From Bradyrhizobium sp. CSA207 (GTDB lineage: Bacteria; Pseudomonadota; Alphaproteobacteria; Rhizobiales; Xanthobacteraceae): a stretch of DNA of 64,000 nucleotides. The position numbers were made by a program, and so were the translations under genes. The notes below the pieces were generated by a model. The model was not told the DNA's origin and ran no database searches. It saw only the letters and a program-made list of their open reading frames with translations. The DNA is taken from positions 62,001 to 126,000 of the forward strand of contig NZ_JAACFT010000021.1 of assembly GCF_029051685.1 (NCBI RefSeq). The letters run 5' to 3'. Every line of letters begins with the position of its first letter. The stretch's first letter is position 1. Of this stretch, positions 17,960-27,509 are shown piece after piece.

Positions 17960-18472
17960 ATGCGATGGGATGCCCTTGAAGAAGAGCCGTGTTCAATGGC
18001 CCGAACGATCGGGGTTATCGGCGACCGTTGGACCCTACTGATCCTGCGCGAATGCTTTCTGCGCACGCGCCGCTTTGAGGGATTTCAGTCCGCGCTTGGG
18101 ATCACTCGCCATCTGCTCGCGGAACGGTTGAAGAAACTGGTCCGGCAAGGCGTGCTGCGTCGCATTCCGTATCAGGAGTCGCCCAAACGGCATGAATACA
18201 TTCTCACTCAAAAAGGGCTCGATCTCTATCCCATCATGATGGCGATCGTGCACTGGGGTGACACGCATATGGTCGACACACGCGGGCGGCCGCTGCTCCA
18301 TGAGCACCGCAAATGTGGCAAGAACTTCGATCCGGTAATGGTGTGCTCCGAATGCGGTGAGCCGCTTTTAGCCAAGGAGGTTCACACCCACCCTGGACCC
18401 GGTGCCCAAGGGAGCCTAGCGACGAGGGGCTTAGAAGCTCGGAAAGCAAAAAAGAGCCGCGAAGCCGCCTAA
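17960..18472 (+). CDS. HxlR family winged-helix transcriptional regulator
   Basis: 170 residues. The HxlR domain spans about residues 9-100 (CSMARTIGVIGDRWTLLILRECFL, RRFEGFQSALGITRHLLAERLKKLV, YILTQKGLDLYPIMMAIVHWGD). A C-terminal extension carries CGKNFDPVMVCSECGEPL, a likely metal-binding or structural Cys cluster. GGAG at 17949-17952 sits 7 nt before ATG 17960, so this start is chosen over 17927. It is divergent from the isomerase gene, and an operator lies between. It is the leading candidate for the regulator of the five operator-bearing promoters. Confidence 0.9.
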   Translation: MRWDALEEEPCSMARTIGVIGDRWTLLILRECFLRTRRFEGFQSALGITRHLLAERLKKLVRQGVLRRIPYQESPKRHEYILTQKGLDLYPIMMAIVHWGDTHMVDTRGRPLLHEHRKCGKNFDPVMVCSECGEPLLAKEVHTHPGPGAQGSLATRGLEARKAKKSREAA

Positions 18473-18564
18473 GGCGGGCACGCGTGCATGAGGCCTCGTT
18501 GCAGCGATGGCTGCCGCCGTTATCGGACACGCAATGGCGGCATGGGCCAAAATGATGAACGCCC

Positions 18565-20367
18565 TTAGACTCGGACGACATCTTGACTTGCTTCTTCACG
18601 ATAGAGACGTCCGACCTGTTCGGAGCGATGTCTCAGCACAGCACGCTGATTTACATAGGCCTTGTCGGTGATTTCTCCTGCGGCCAATGAAGGCGGATCC
18701 TTCAGCAAGGAGAACGAGCGGATCCTTTCGCTGCTTCCAACGGTTTCATTGTATTCTCTTAAACAGTCCCTCAGAAATTGGATTACGAGCGAGTCGCGGA
18801 TCATATCCGCCCCTGGCGCGTTCGAAATCCGCGCCGCCCCGGTAGGGTTCAACCAGCAGAGCAGCGCACACGATTCACGGTTTTCTCCCGAAACGACAAT
18901 ATCCAACAGCACTCCACGTGTGGCTGCCAAGATCGCCGCGCGCATATTCCCACTCGACACCCAGGTGCCGTTCGCGAGCTTGAAGTTCTCGGAAATTCTG
19001 CCGGTAAAGCGCAATCCAAGCTCCGGTTTCTGAGCATCCAGAAACGATACCGTATCGCCGATCCGATAGAAGCCTTCTTCATCGAAGGCCCGTTCCGTCA
19101 CATCCGGCCTTCCGAGGTAACCCGGCGTAACGTTGGGTCCCTTGACCCTCGCTTCGTAGGTGTCGGAAACAGGAACGAGCTTTAGCTTAAGACCCGGCGC
19201 CGGAAGACCGATCTCTCCCGGCTGGTCCGTCGCCCAATGGGTCACACTGATAGTCGGGGCCGTTTCGGTAGTGCCGTAGCCCGACATGACGGGAATTCGC
19301 CGCCCGGTGATCGAGGATGTAAACCGATAGAGTTTCTCAAGCGTGTCCTGCGATATTGCAGCCCCGGCATAACTCAACCTGTCGATTCGCCTGAATACAC
19401 TGGCGCCAAGATCGACGTCGTTTTCGATTGCGTCACATAGGAGATTGTAGCCGGCAGGTACGTTGAACATGGCGGTTGGCGAAATCTCCTTGAGATTCGC
19501 GACCGTCTTGTGGAAGAGCTGAGGAAGCGGCCGGCCATCGTCGATGTAGAGAGTCCCGCCATTCTTGAGAATGCTGTGAAGGATCACGTTACTGCCCATT
19601 GTATGGTGCCAAGGCAGCCACTCAACCTGCACCGGCGCGTCCGGAGGAGACACGAGCAGACTCCCCATTTGCAACGAGGTGGCCATCATGCGGTGGGTGT
19701 TCAGCACGCCCTTGGGAAAACCTGTCGACCCGGATGTGAAGAGAATCTTTGTGACGGAATCGCAAGAAACTGCCCGTGAAGCATCCGCAAAACCTTCGTT
19801 GCCGGATCGAGACGTCAGCGCCTTGAACGGCACTGTGTCCGGCGCCTCATCGACACTGATCCAGGTGGCGGCTGCGAGTTCGGGAATCGAGCGCCCCGCC
19901 GAAAACTCGCGTCCGCTCTGGACGAAAACGAACCTTGGGCGTAACACGTCCGCTATGTCCTTGAGGCGGGCCAGGCCTCCGGGCATCAGCGTGTAGTTTG
20001 GCGATATCGGCGCCAGGACTACCCCCATCGACATCGCAGCAAACGAGATCACGGCGTTCTCGATGGAGTTTCCTGAAAGTATCGCCAGCCTGTCACCGGC
20101 CTTAGCACCCATATCGATCAGGCTTTGGCCGACCGCCTGAACCTGCATCCATGCTTCGCTGTAGGTGATCTCATTCCAACCCGCCTGGGCATTGCGCTGC
20201 GCAAGAAATATCCTGTCGGGAACGGAGTTTGCCCAGCTCGGAAGAAAATCCGTGATGCGCCAATCGCACTCCCCAAGCTCAAGGGGCGAGCTCAATATCA
20301 GCGTGCCGTCGGGACGACGCTCCACGGCAAGCTCCCTCGGCGCAAAGGTCAGTGGCTTGGTTGACAT
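18565..20367 (-). CDS. feruloyl-CoA synthetase-like AMP-dependent ligase
   Basis: 600 residues, the length of Fcs-type ligases and longer than ordinary acyl-CoA ligases. The N terminus RPDGTLILSSPLELGECDWRI, LAILSGNSIENAVISFAAM and APISPNYTL are typical of feruloyl-CoA synthetases. The AMP-binding loop is ILFTSGSTGFPKGVLN (~215), and SGYGTTETAPTIS follows. The C-terminal domain has TGRISENFKLANGTWVSSG. It would activate a hydroxycinnamate or similar aryl acid with ATP and CoA. It is 186 bp downstream of a binding-protein gene and probably under the same promoter. The substrate is inferred from the family. Confidence 0.85.
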   Translation of the reverse strand: MSTKPLTFAPRELAVERRPDGTLILSSPLELGECDWRITDFLPSWANSVPDRIFLAQRNAQAGWNEITYSEAWMQVQAVGQSLIDMGAKAGDRLAILSGNSIENAVISFAAMSMGVVLAPISPNYTLMPGGLARLKDIADVLRPRFVFVQSGREFSAGRSIPELAAATWISVDEAPDTVPFKALTSRSGNEGFADASRAVSCDSVTKILFTSGSTGFPKGVLNTHRMMATSLQMGSLLVSPPDAPVQVEWLPWHHTMGSNVILHSILKNGGTLYIDDGRPLPQLFHKTVANLKEISPTAMFNVPAGYNLLCDAIENDVDLGASVFRRIDRLSYAGAAISQDTLEKLYRFTSSITGRRIPVMSGYGTTETAPTISVTHWATDQPGEIGLPAPGLKLKLVPVSDTYEARVKGPNVTPGYLGRPDVTERAFDEEGFYRIGDTVSFLDAQKPELGLRFTGRISENFKLANGTWVSSGNMRAAILAATRGVLLDIVVSGENRESCALLCWLNPTGAARISNAPGADMIRDSLVIQFLRDCLREYNETVGSSERIRSFSLLKDPPSLAAGEITDKAYVNQRAVLRHRSEQVGRLYREEASQDVVRV

Positions 20368-20553
20368 CGAAACAATCTCCTAAATGGCTGTGATGATCGG
20401 GAAGCGCGGGAAGCGCGATTTGTCTCTTAGCCGTCTCTGCTGGACCTACCCGCTGGACAGCGCGGAGGGATCAATCGAGCTTGCGGCCCAGACCAGCCGG
20501 CAGTTGGAAATCGACCGGCGAACTGCGGCGCTCGTCGCTTCGCCCAGGTGATT

Positions 20554-21753
20554 TCACTCGGACTTGGCGTCCAGCACTTCCCCGAAGCCTTCCCAACTTG
20601 TGCCCGTCCAGCGCTGTAGTCGCATCTGTGTCCAGATCATGTTCAACGTGTCGGTCGTGTTGACCTTGATGCCGGGCAGCACAGTAGGTACGACAAAATC
20701 CCTGAGGTTCTTGGCCTGCGCAAGAATGTTCTTGCGCGATAGATCGTTGCCGCATTGCTTTAGAATCTGCTCGAGCAGGATGCCTTGCTGATAGCCGGTC
20801 AGATAACTGCCATTGGTGATATCGACGCCGGGCAAATACTTTTCCAGGAAGGACCGGTAGCTCTGCATGCCCGGGTCATCATTCCATGTCGAATCCAGAA
20901 TATCCTTGTTGGTGGTACCGACGATCACGCCAACAGATTTGTCGAGACCCGCGGGCGCAAGCGTGCCTCCGACAGAGCCCGACGGAAAATTGATGATTAC
21001 AGTTGTCTTCCAGCCGATTACCGAGGCTTGACGTATCGCCTGAGCGGCGAACTTCGGCGTGCCGGCGATCACAAGAGCGTCAGCACCAGAGCTCCTCAGA
21101 TTGACCACCTGCGAATCGACCGTCGGCTCGGTGACTTCATATGAAGCGGTCACGACCTTTCGGTCAAAATCCTTTCCGAGGAACGCCTTGAAGGCGCTCA
21201 CATAATCTTTGCCTAGATCGTCGTTCTGATAGAGGATGGCATACTTGGCGCTTGGTAGCGTCTTGGCTAGAAATTTGGCGTAGATCTTTCCCTCAGTGTC
21301 GTAACTGACAAGACCAGTCGTGGTCATCGGGTAATTGGCCACGTCGGTGAACTTGGACGACCCGCTGACGATCGCGATGCTAGGCACGCCTTTCGACCTC
21401 AGGTATTTTGTCGTAGCCGAGATGCCGGGAGTGCCGAGCTGGCCGAACATGAACGACACTTCATCGCTCTCAACGAGTCTGCGAATGTGCTCCACGGCTT
21501 TGGGAGGGCTGTAGGCGTCGTCATATGCGAGGTAGTTGATCTTGCGCCCGTTTATGCCGCCCCGATCGTTGATCGACTGAACATAGGCGATAACGCCCTT
21601 GCCAACGAGACCGATAGATGATGCCGGTCCGCTGAAGGGAAAGACACCGCCGATCTTGATCTCCGTCGCTGAAACTCCGGGCTCGTCAGCCGCGAAAGCA
21701 GGCCCGCTCAGCAGTAAAGCCAGAGCCGCCACAGTCTTCAATTTCACGAGCAT
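20554..21753 (-). CDS. ABC transporter substrate-binding protein, LivK type
   Basis: 399 residues with a signal peptide (MLVKLKTVAALALLLSGPAF, cleavage near AFAAD), then SATEIKIGGVFPFSGPASS and GGINGRKINYLAYDDAYSPP. It is close to the binding proteins at 4929 and 26197. ATG 21753 is chosen over the upstream in-frame start at 21801, which would lie inside the promoter's -10 box. It precedes the Fcs-like ligase gene, so the pair may take up and activate the same acid. Confidence 0.92.
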   Translation of the reverse strand: MLVKLKTVAALALLLSGPAFAADEPGVSATEIKIGGVFPFSGPASSIGLVGKGVIAYVQSINDRGGINGRKINYLAYDDAYSPPKAVEHIRRLVESDEVSFMFGQLGTPGISATTKYLRSKGVPSIAIVSGSSKFTDVANYPMTTTGLVSYDTEGKIYAKFLAKTLPSAKYAILYQNDDLGKDYVSAFKAFLGKDFDRKVVTASYEVTEPTVDSQVVNLRSSGADALVIAGTPKFAAQAIRQASVIGWKTTVIINFPSGSVGGTLAPAGLDKSVGVIVGTTNKDILDSTWNDDPGMQSYRSFLEKYLPGVDITNGSYLTGYQQGILLEQILKQCGNDLSRKNILAQAKNLRDFVVPTVLPGIKVNTTDTLNMIWTQMRLQRWTGTSWEGFGEVLDAKSE

Positions 21754-21800
21754 TGCGCATCCTCCCGGCGCGCATCCTCTGAGGGTACGTCGCCGCAGCA

Positions 21801-21830
21801 ATCTTACCGTTCCGTTTTAGAACTAGTCAA
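21801..21830 (-). promoter_or_regulatory. promoter with spacer operator GTTC-N7-GAAC (site d)
   Basis: Leftward -35 TTGACT (21830-21825), palindrome GTTC-N7-GAAC (21823-21809), -10 TAAGAT (21806-21801), spacer 18 nt. It lies 48 bp upstream of ATG 21753. Confidence 0.65.
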
Positions 21831-21839
21831 GCTCGAGGT

Positions 21840-23118
21840 GATCGTCCGGCGGAAGCATCGCCCGGATACGAGCCGAGGACTTAAGAGTCCAATTTGTCCA
21901 TGGAATCGGGTCCACTCACCTTCATCCTCAAGGTACGCGCGCTCAGCTTGCAGAACGCGCGCGGGGTGGGAGACCGCTTCGCGAACCGAGCGAAGCCCGT
22001 GCCGGTTTCAAACTGAGGTTCACGTGGTCACTATCATCTATCGGGCCTGCCCCTGGAGCCAAAGTTGCTAGACTGGCTCCTCGATCCGGGGCTTTCCCGG
22101 GCCGGATGGGCGATGATGCTTTCCTGCCCGGCGGCCTGCGCGGGCCGCTTGACGATACCGCCGACGGACCATGGACTTCGTCTTTCTGGCCAAATTGCGC
22201 AGGAACCTGTCTTCCTTATCGGCGAGCGGGGCCTATACGGCTTCATGCCCTGCGCGAACCCTTATGCTCGAGATCGGGTTGCGATCTCGTTGGGTGCAGC
22301 AGGAAGCGCCAAACAGTTCTGGTATGGTGCTCGAACATTCGCTCGAGGGCTATGGCGCAATGACACCTGGTACGAAGATCCATCTTTTCACCGAGCGAAG
22401 AGGCCTCACATCCGATTGCGCCAGAAGCGGCCATTCTGGCAGCAATCGCTCTTCACAGTTTCCGATGCGATTGCAAGCGCGCGACGCCGCACGCAGAAAA
22501 CGTGGGGAGACTGACGACACTTTATCGAGACAAGTAAGCCGATCTCCATCCGACGGCGCTGACCGTCCCCTCGCAGAAGCACCCAACGGTGACCGCCACG
22601 GCGCATAGGATACTACTGTGCACCTGCCCGCAGCCGGCCCACGCGGACCTATCTCGGGCGCTCGGATGGGCACACGGCCGCCATATGCAGCAACCGCGGG
22701 CGCTGCAACGAGGCATGACAACGCGCCGCTAAAGCCCGACCAGGGCGATGGCATCACATTCTACTGGAGCAGGTTAGACTGAAACCGATTGAGGTACGCC
22801 ACCATGCCAATAGATCTCGGCGCGCTCTTTGCCGGCCGACCAGCCCCTGCGGGGGAGATGTCGCAATGAGAGATGCCGCCGATTACAAGGGGCTGACAGC
22901 TCACGTAACTCTCTCAATTGGGCTTTGGTGTTGCTCATCGATGCCCCCTAAGCACTGTACCATCGCAAACCTGACTAAGACCAAGTTCGGAATCGGAGCA
23001 AGAAAGCTCCAAATTGCTTACGCGAAGCACTTTGGCAGTGCGACCACCAACGTTAGCGGTGCCGCTTGGCGACTAGGTATCTCTAAACAGATGACGAACC
23101 CGCAGAGCCAAGCATCAT
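21840..23118. other. 1.3-kb stretch without a recognisable gene
   Basis: Several overlapping frames of 60-150 codons are open on both strands between about 22.03 and 22.76 kb. None has a family-like motif, and the best of them contradict each other. The region from 22.8 to 23.1 kb has lower GC and one plus frame (22866-23198) without a recognised domain that runs into the ligase gene. Decayed DNA or a former insertion is likely. Confidence 0.5.
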
Positions 23119-24801
23119 TCAAGCAGATGCCGGCTTTTTGGGCTTCAGTTCTCGGCGCAGAATCTTGCCGACGTTACTCTTCGGGAGTTCCGGCCTGAAC
23201 TCGACGTGCTTCGGCACTTTGTACTGCGTCAGTTGCTTCCCCGCGAACTTGACAATGTCTTGCGCCGTCAAATGCGGATCTAGACGGACTACGAAAACCT
23301 TCACGACTTCGGCGGATTTCGCATCGGGGACGCCGATCGCGGCGCATTCCAGGACTCCCGGATGACTGGAAATCACCTCTTCGACCTCGTTTGGGTAAAC
23401 GTTGAAGCCGGAGACGATGATTATGTCCTTCTTGCGATCCACGATTCTGGTGAACCCATCCGGCGACATCACGCCAATATCGCCTGTCCGGAAAAACCCG
23501 TCGCTTGTCATCACCTTGGCAGTTTCATCGGGCTTGTTCCAGTAACCGGCCATCACCTGCGGCCCTTTCCCGCAAATCTCGCCGGCTTCACCGATCGGCA
23601 CTTCCTTACCATCATCATCACGGATCGATATGTAGGTCGATGGGAGAGGCAAACCGATCGTTCCAGAGAACTCAGCTAGGTCTGACGGCGTCGACGTCAA
23701 AGTCGGGGCTGTCTCAGACAGGCCGTAGCCTTCGGAAAGGACACATCCAGTCGCACCAAGCCATTTATCCGCGACGGTCTTTTGAGTCGCCATCCCGCCG
23801 CCGAGTGCAATCTTCAGTTCCGAAAAATCCACCTTCTTGAAGTCGGGATGGTGCAGAAGACCATTGAACAACGTGTTGACGGCCGGGAAAACGTGAATGG
23901 TGTGTTTTCGGAGCTCCTTGATGAAGCCCGGAACATCCCGGGGATTCACAATCAGAAGGTTGGTACCGCCTAGGCGCACGGAGAGCAGGAAGCAGGCTGT
24001 GAGCGCGAAGATATGATAGAGTGGCAGCGCGCAGACTGTCAGCAAGGGCTCGACGAGTGGCGGCTTACGCAAGGCCGGATCTGTCCAAGCAACAATTTGA
24101 AGCACATTGGCCACCATATTGCGGTGGAGCAACATTGCTCCCTTCGACACGCCCGTGGTGCCGCCGGTGTACTGGAGGAACGCGATATCGTTTGGCCCAA
24201 TGTTCGGCCTGTACAGCTTCATCTTTCGGCCAGCAGATAGCGCATCGTTGAACGAGATCGCGCCCGGTAACGAATACGGAGGGACCATCTTCCTGATCTT
24301 ACGTACCACGAAATTGACGATAACGCCCTTGAGACCAAGCAGATCTCCCATCGTGCCGACGATAACGTGTTTGATGCTCGTCCGCGGCAGTACCTCTTCT
24401 AGGGTCGTCGCAAAATTCTCCAGAATGATTATGGCCTCCGCGCCGGAGTCCTTGAGCTGATGCTCCAGCTCCCGCGCAGTGTAGAGGGGATTGACGTTCA
24501 CGACCGTGTAGCCTGCACGTAATCCAGCGGTTAGCACGACAGGATTTTGCAGAACGTTGGGCATCATGATCGCAACGCGGGCGCCCCTGGCGAGCCCCCT
24601 GCTTTGCAGGTAAGCGCCGATCGCGGCTGACATGTCGTCAAGTTCTTCGTAGGTGATCGCCTTGTCCATACAGATGGCTGCTTTGCGATCGGCAAACGCT
24701 GTAAAGCTTTCCTCGAATAGTTCGATTAACGAGGAATACTGGTGGACATCGATATCCGCGGGTACCCCATCCGGATACTGCTGTAGCCAAAAACGGTTCA
24801 C
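23119..24801 (-). CDS. long-chain fatty-acid/acyl-CoA ligase, FadD type
   Basis: 560 residues, the size of FadD. The AMP-binding loop is LQYTGGTTGVSKGAMLLH (~210), followed by SEGYGLSETAPTLTSTP, AGYWNKPDETAKVMTSDGFFRTGD and VDRKKDIIIVSGFNVYPNEVEEV, ending SNVGKILRRELK with the catalytic Lys. The start is GTG 24801, preceded by AGGAGG at ideal spacing; the open frame to 25005 is Arg-rich and unlike the family. It activates a fatty or aryl-alkanoic acid. It is the last gene of the 29.2 kb operon. Confidence 0.92.
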   Translation of the reverse strand: MNRFWLQQYPDGVPADIDVHQYSSLIELFEESFTAFADRKAAICMDKAITYEELDDMSAAIGAYLQSRGLARGARVAIMMPNVLQNPVVLTAGLRAGYTVVNVNPLYTARELEHQLKDSGAEAIIILENFATTLEEVLPRTSIKHVIVGTMGDLLGLKGVIVNFVVRKIRKMVPPYSLPGAISFNDALSAGRKMKLYRPNIGPNDIAFLQYTGGTTGVSKGAMLLHRNMVANVLQIVAWTDPALRKPPLVEPLLTVCALPLYHIFALTACFLLSVRLGGTNLLIVNPRDVPGFIKELRKHTIHVFPAVNTLFNGLLHHPDFKKVDFSELKIALGGGMATQKTVADKWLGATGCVLSEGYGLSETAPTLTSTPSDLAEFSGTIGLPLPSTYISIRDDDGKEVPIGEAGEICGKGPQVMAGYWNKPDETAKVMTSDGFFRTGDIGVMSPDGFTRIVDRKKDIIIVSGFNVYPNEVEEVISSHPGVLECAAIGVPDAKSAEVVKVFVVRLDPHLTAQDIVKFAGKQLTQYKVPKHVEFRPELPKSNVGKILRRELKPKKPASA

Positions 24802-25030
24802 GATATTCCTCCTGCAGAAAAGCCGCTTTTCGGCCTTTGTGCGGTTTACTCTGCTTGCCCGGCGGCCGAATGCAGCCCGCCGGGAGAGAACTGATGGCGA
24901 GCAGCACGAGGGAGCTCGCCTTGCATCCAAGTCATCAGATTGTCGGCGCACCACCTGATGACGGTCATAGGACGGCCTACGTACCGCGGAACACTGTCGA
25001 GCCACGTTCCACGAACACTCGGGTCGCGCT

Positions 25031-26131
25031 TCAGCTCAGTTCCGTCAACGCGGTCCGTTCGAAAGCCATCAGCTCTTCCGTCCGGCCGTCACGTATCTTC
25101 AGTAGCCACTGCGGATCCTGAAGCAGCGCCCTGCCCACTGCGATGAGATCGAACTCTTCGCGATCGAGGCGGCGGATCAACTCGTCGAGGGATGCCGGAC
25201 GGGAGCTTTCTCCACTGTATGCGGCGATGAATTCGCCCGTTAGACCGACCGATCCGACCGAAATCGTCGGTACTCCCGTGACTTTCTTCGCCCATCCGGC
25301 GAAATTCAAATCCGAGCCATCGAACTCCGGCTCCCAGAAGCGCCTTTGTGAGCAATGCAAAACGTCGACGCCCGCGTCGACCAGAGGTTTGAGCCAGGCC
25401 TCCAATGCGCGAGGCGTATCGGCCAGCTTCACATCAAGATCCTGCTGCTTCCACTGGCTGATCCGGAGCAATATCGGAAAATCCGTTCCGACCGACTTGC
25501 GCACCGCGTGGACGATATCAGCGGCAAACCGGGCTCGGCCGGGCAGGTCCTTGCCGCCATAGGCATCCTCGCGGCGATTGGTACCCTCCCAGAAAAACTG
25601 ATCGATCAGATAGCCATGCGCTCCATGCAATTCGACGGCATCGAATCCCAAGCGCTTTGCCGCAAGCGCCGCATCCGCGAAAGCACGAATGGCGTCCGCG
25701 ATGGCCTCTTCGCTCATTGGCTCGCCGAACTTCTTCTCCGGCCGGGACAGGCCGGACGGACTGTCGTAGGCGCCGGGAGGAGACCAATTCTGAGCGCGCG
25801 TTCGAACGGCCCCGACGTGCCATAACTGCGGAGCCATCAGCCCGCCGGAGGCATGCACCTCGTCAACCACGCGCCGCCACCCCGCCAGTTCCTTCTCGCC
25901 ATGAAAGCGAGGAACGTCCGGATCGTTCAGGGATGCCGGACGATCCACACCCGTCCCCTCCGATATGATGAAACCGACCGCTCCCTCGGCACGGCGGCGG
26001 TAGTACCGTGCGACGTCTTCGGTCGGAATTCCGCCGGGAGAGAACGAACGCGTCATCGGCGCCATCACAACGCGGTTCGGTAAATTCAACCCTTTCAGCT
26101 TGAAAGGTCGGAAAAGTGCGTCGCTGGACAT
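25031..26131 (-). CDS. NADH:flavin oxidoreductase / old yellow enzyme family
   Basis: A 366-residue FMN-binding TIM barrel: FRPFKLKGLNLPNRVVMAPMTRSFSPG at the N terminus, GTGVDRPASLNDPDVPRF, and the substrate His pair region ELHGAHGYLIDQFFW (~175). The phosphate-binding end is FDLIAVGRALLQDPQWL. It would reduce an activated C=C bond, for example of an unsaturated acyl or cyclic ketone intermediate. It lies between a binding-protein gene and a FadD-type ligase in one operon. Confidence 0.9.
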   Translation of the reverse strand: MSSDALFRPFKLKGLNLPNRVVMAPMTRSFSPGGIPTEDVARYYRRRAEGAVGFIISEGTGVDRPASLNDPDVPRFHGEKELAGWRRVVDEVHASGGLMAPQLWHVGAVRTRAQNWSPPGAYDSPSGLSRPEKKFGEPMSEEAIADAIRAFADAALAAKRLGFDAVELHGAHGYLIDQFFWEGTNRREDAYGGKDLPGRARFAADIVHAVRKSVGTDFPILLRISQWKQQDLDVKLADTPRALEAWLKPLVDAGVDVLHCSQRRFWEPEFDGSDLNFAGWAKKVTGVPTISVGSVGLTGEFIAAYSGESSRPASLDELIRRLDREEFDLIAVGRALLQDPQWLLKIRDGRTEELMAFERTALTELS

Positions 26132-26196
26132 TGGTCCTCCATGCTTTCGTTAGTCTTTGCGGGCCCAGATCACCCGCATGGCACCAAGCGGCAAGT

Positions 26197-27396
26197 TCAC
26201 TTCTCGTCGGCGCTGAGAACTTCTCCGAATTGAACCCACGTGCTACCGCTCCAGCGCTGCAGCTGCAGCTGCGTATAGGCCATACTGCTTCCGGGGCCCG
26301 TATTGATCGTGACACCCGGTATGAGAGTGGGGAGCGAAAGCCCGTGAATGGCCCGCGATTGCTTGACCACATTCTCGCGCGAGAGATCGTCACCGCACTG
26401 CTTCAGCACCTGCTCCAGGATCTGTCCTTGCTGCGTACCGAACACATAGTTGTTGTCACCGATGTCAGCGCCCGGCAGGTATTTGGCGAAATACTCTCGG
26501 TACCATTTGATGCCGGGATCGTCGTCCCACTTCTTGTCGTTCGGATCCTTGGTGATTGTCGCGGCGACGATGCCCACGGCCTTCTCCGGTCCTGCTGGAA
26601 TAATGGTCGAAGAGACGGAGCTCGAAATGAAGTTGATCAGGAACAGGGGCTTCCAACCAATCTCATCGGCCTTCTTGATCGCCTGCGCTGCGAATTTTGG
26701 CGTTCCAGCGACGAGAAAGGCTTCTGCGCCGGACGATTTCAGCGCGACGACGTGCGAATCGATAGTAGGCTCGCTCACCTCGTAGGAAGATACGACAACC
26801 TTTTTGTCAAATTCGTCCTTCAGCGACCCCTTGAACGCATTCACGAAGTCCTTACCGAGGTCGTCGTTCTGATACAGGATCGCAATCTTTGCGTCCGGGC
26901 GGGTCTTTGTGACGTACTTTGCGTAGATTCGACCTTCCGTGTCGTAGCTCGGCAGCCCCGTCGTGGTCATCGGAAACTCAGCGAAGTTGGTAAACTTCGT
27001 GACGCCGCTGACCACGAAAAGATGGGGCACCTTCTTCGCATTGACATACTTTATGGTTGCCGCAATGCCAGGCGTACCCAGCGGACCGAATAGAAAGGCC
27101 ACCTCATCACTTTCGATAAGCTTGCGGGTTTGTTCTACCGTTTTGGGCGGACTGTAAGCATCATCGTAGGTGATGAGGTTTATCTTTCGCCCGTTGATGC
27201 CGCCGCGATCGTTGATCGAATTGACGTAGGCCATCAAACCCTTTCCGGTATTGCTGAGCGGCGAAGCAGGGCCGCTGAACGGAAAGGTCGCACCCACCTT
27301 CACTTCGGCACTCGTGACGCCGGGCGTTTCCGCACCGGCGTGCGCGGCGACAATCGTCACCCCGATCGCTGCTGCTAGTATGGTCTTCCTGAGCAT
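26197..27396 (-). CDS. ABC transporter substrate-binding protein, LivK type
   Basis: 399 residues: signal peptide to about residue 22 (MLRKTILAAAIGVTIVAAHA), then TSAEVKVGATFPFSGPASPL, GGINGRKINLITYDDAYSPP and ILYQNDDLGKDFVNAFKG. It is a paralogue of the proteins at 4929 and 20554 and ends FGEVLSADEK. GGGAG precedes the ATG. It is cotranscribed with an acyl-CoA ligase (upstream) and an old-yellow-enzyme-like gene (downstream). Confidence 0.92.
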   Translation of the reverse strand: MLRKTILAAAIGVTIVAAHAGAETPGVTSAEVKVGATFPFSGPASPLSNTGKGLMAYVNSINDRGGINGRKINLITYDDAYSPPKTVEQTRKLIESDEVAFLFGPLGTPGIAATIKYVNAKKVPHLFVVSGVTKFTNFAEFPMTTTGLPSYDTEGRIYAKYVTKTRPDAKIAILYQNDDLGKDFVNAFKGSLKDEFDKKVVVSSYEVSEPTIDSHVVALKSSGAEAFLVAGTPKFAAQAIKKADEIGWKPLFLINFISSSVSSTIIPAGPEKAVGIVAATITKDPNDKKWDDDPGIKWYREYFAKYLPGADIGDNNYVFGTQQGQILEQVLKQCGDDLSRENVVKQSRAIHGLSLPTLIPGVTINTGPGSSMAYTQLQLQRWSGSTWVQFGEVLSADEK

Positions 27397-27509
27397 CGAT
27401 ATCTCCCCTGTGCGGCAACGGTCGCGTCGCTCATGACTCGTTGAGTTTCCTTGCGGCGTCGGCAGCCGACTCGTGGCGTCGCTTTGCCCCAGCCCTTGCG
27501 GTACATCGG

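Noticed and set aside
22065..22608. Overlapping plus-strand frames of 80-150 codons in the 1.3-kb gap
   Set aside because: Three different frames are open at once with none resembling a protein family. This is expected by chance in high-GC DNA.
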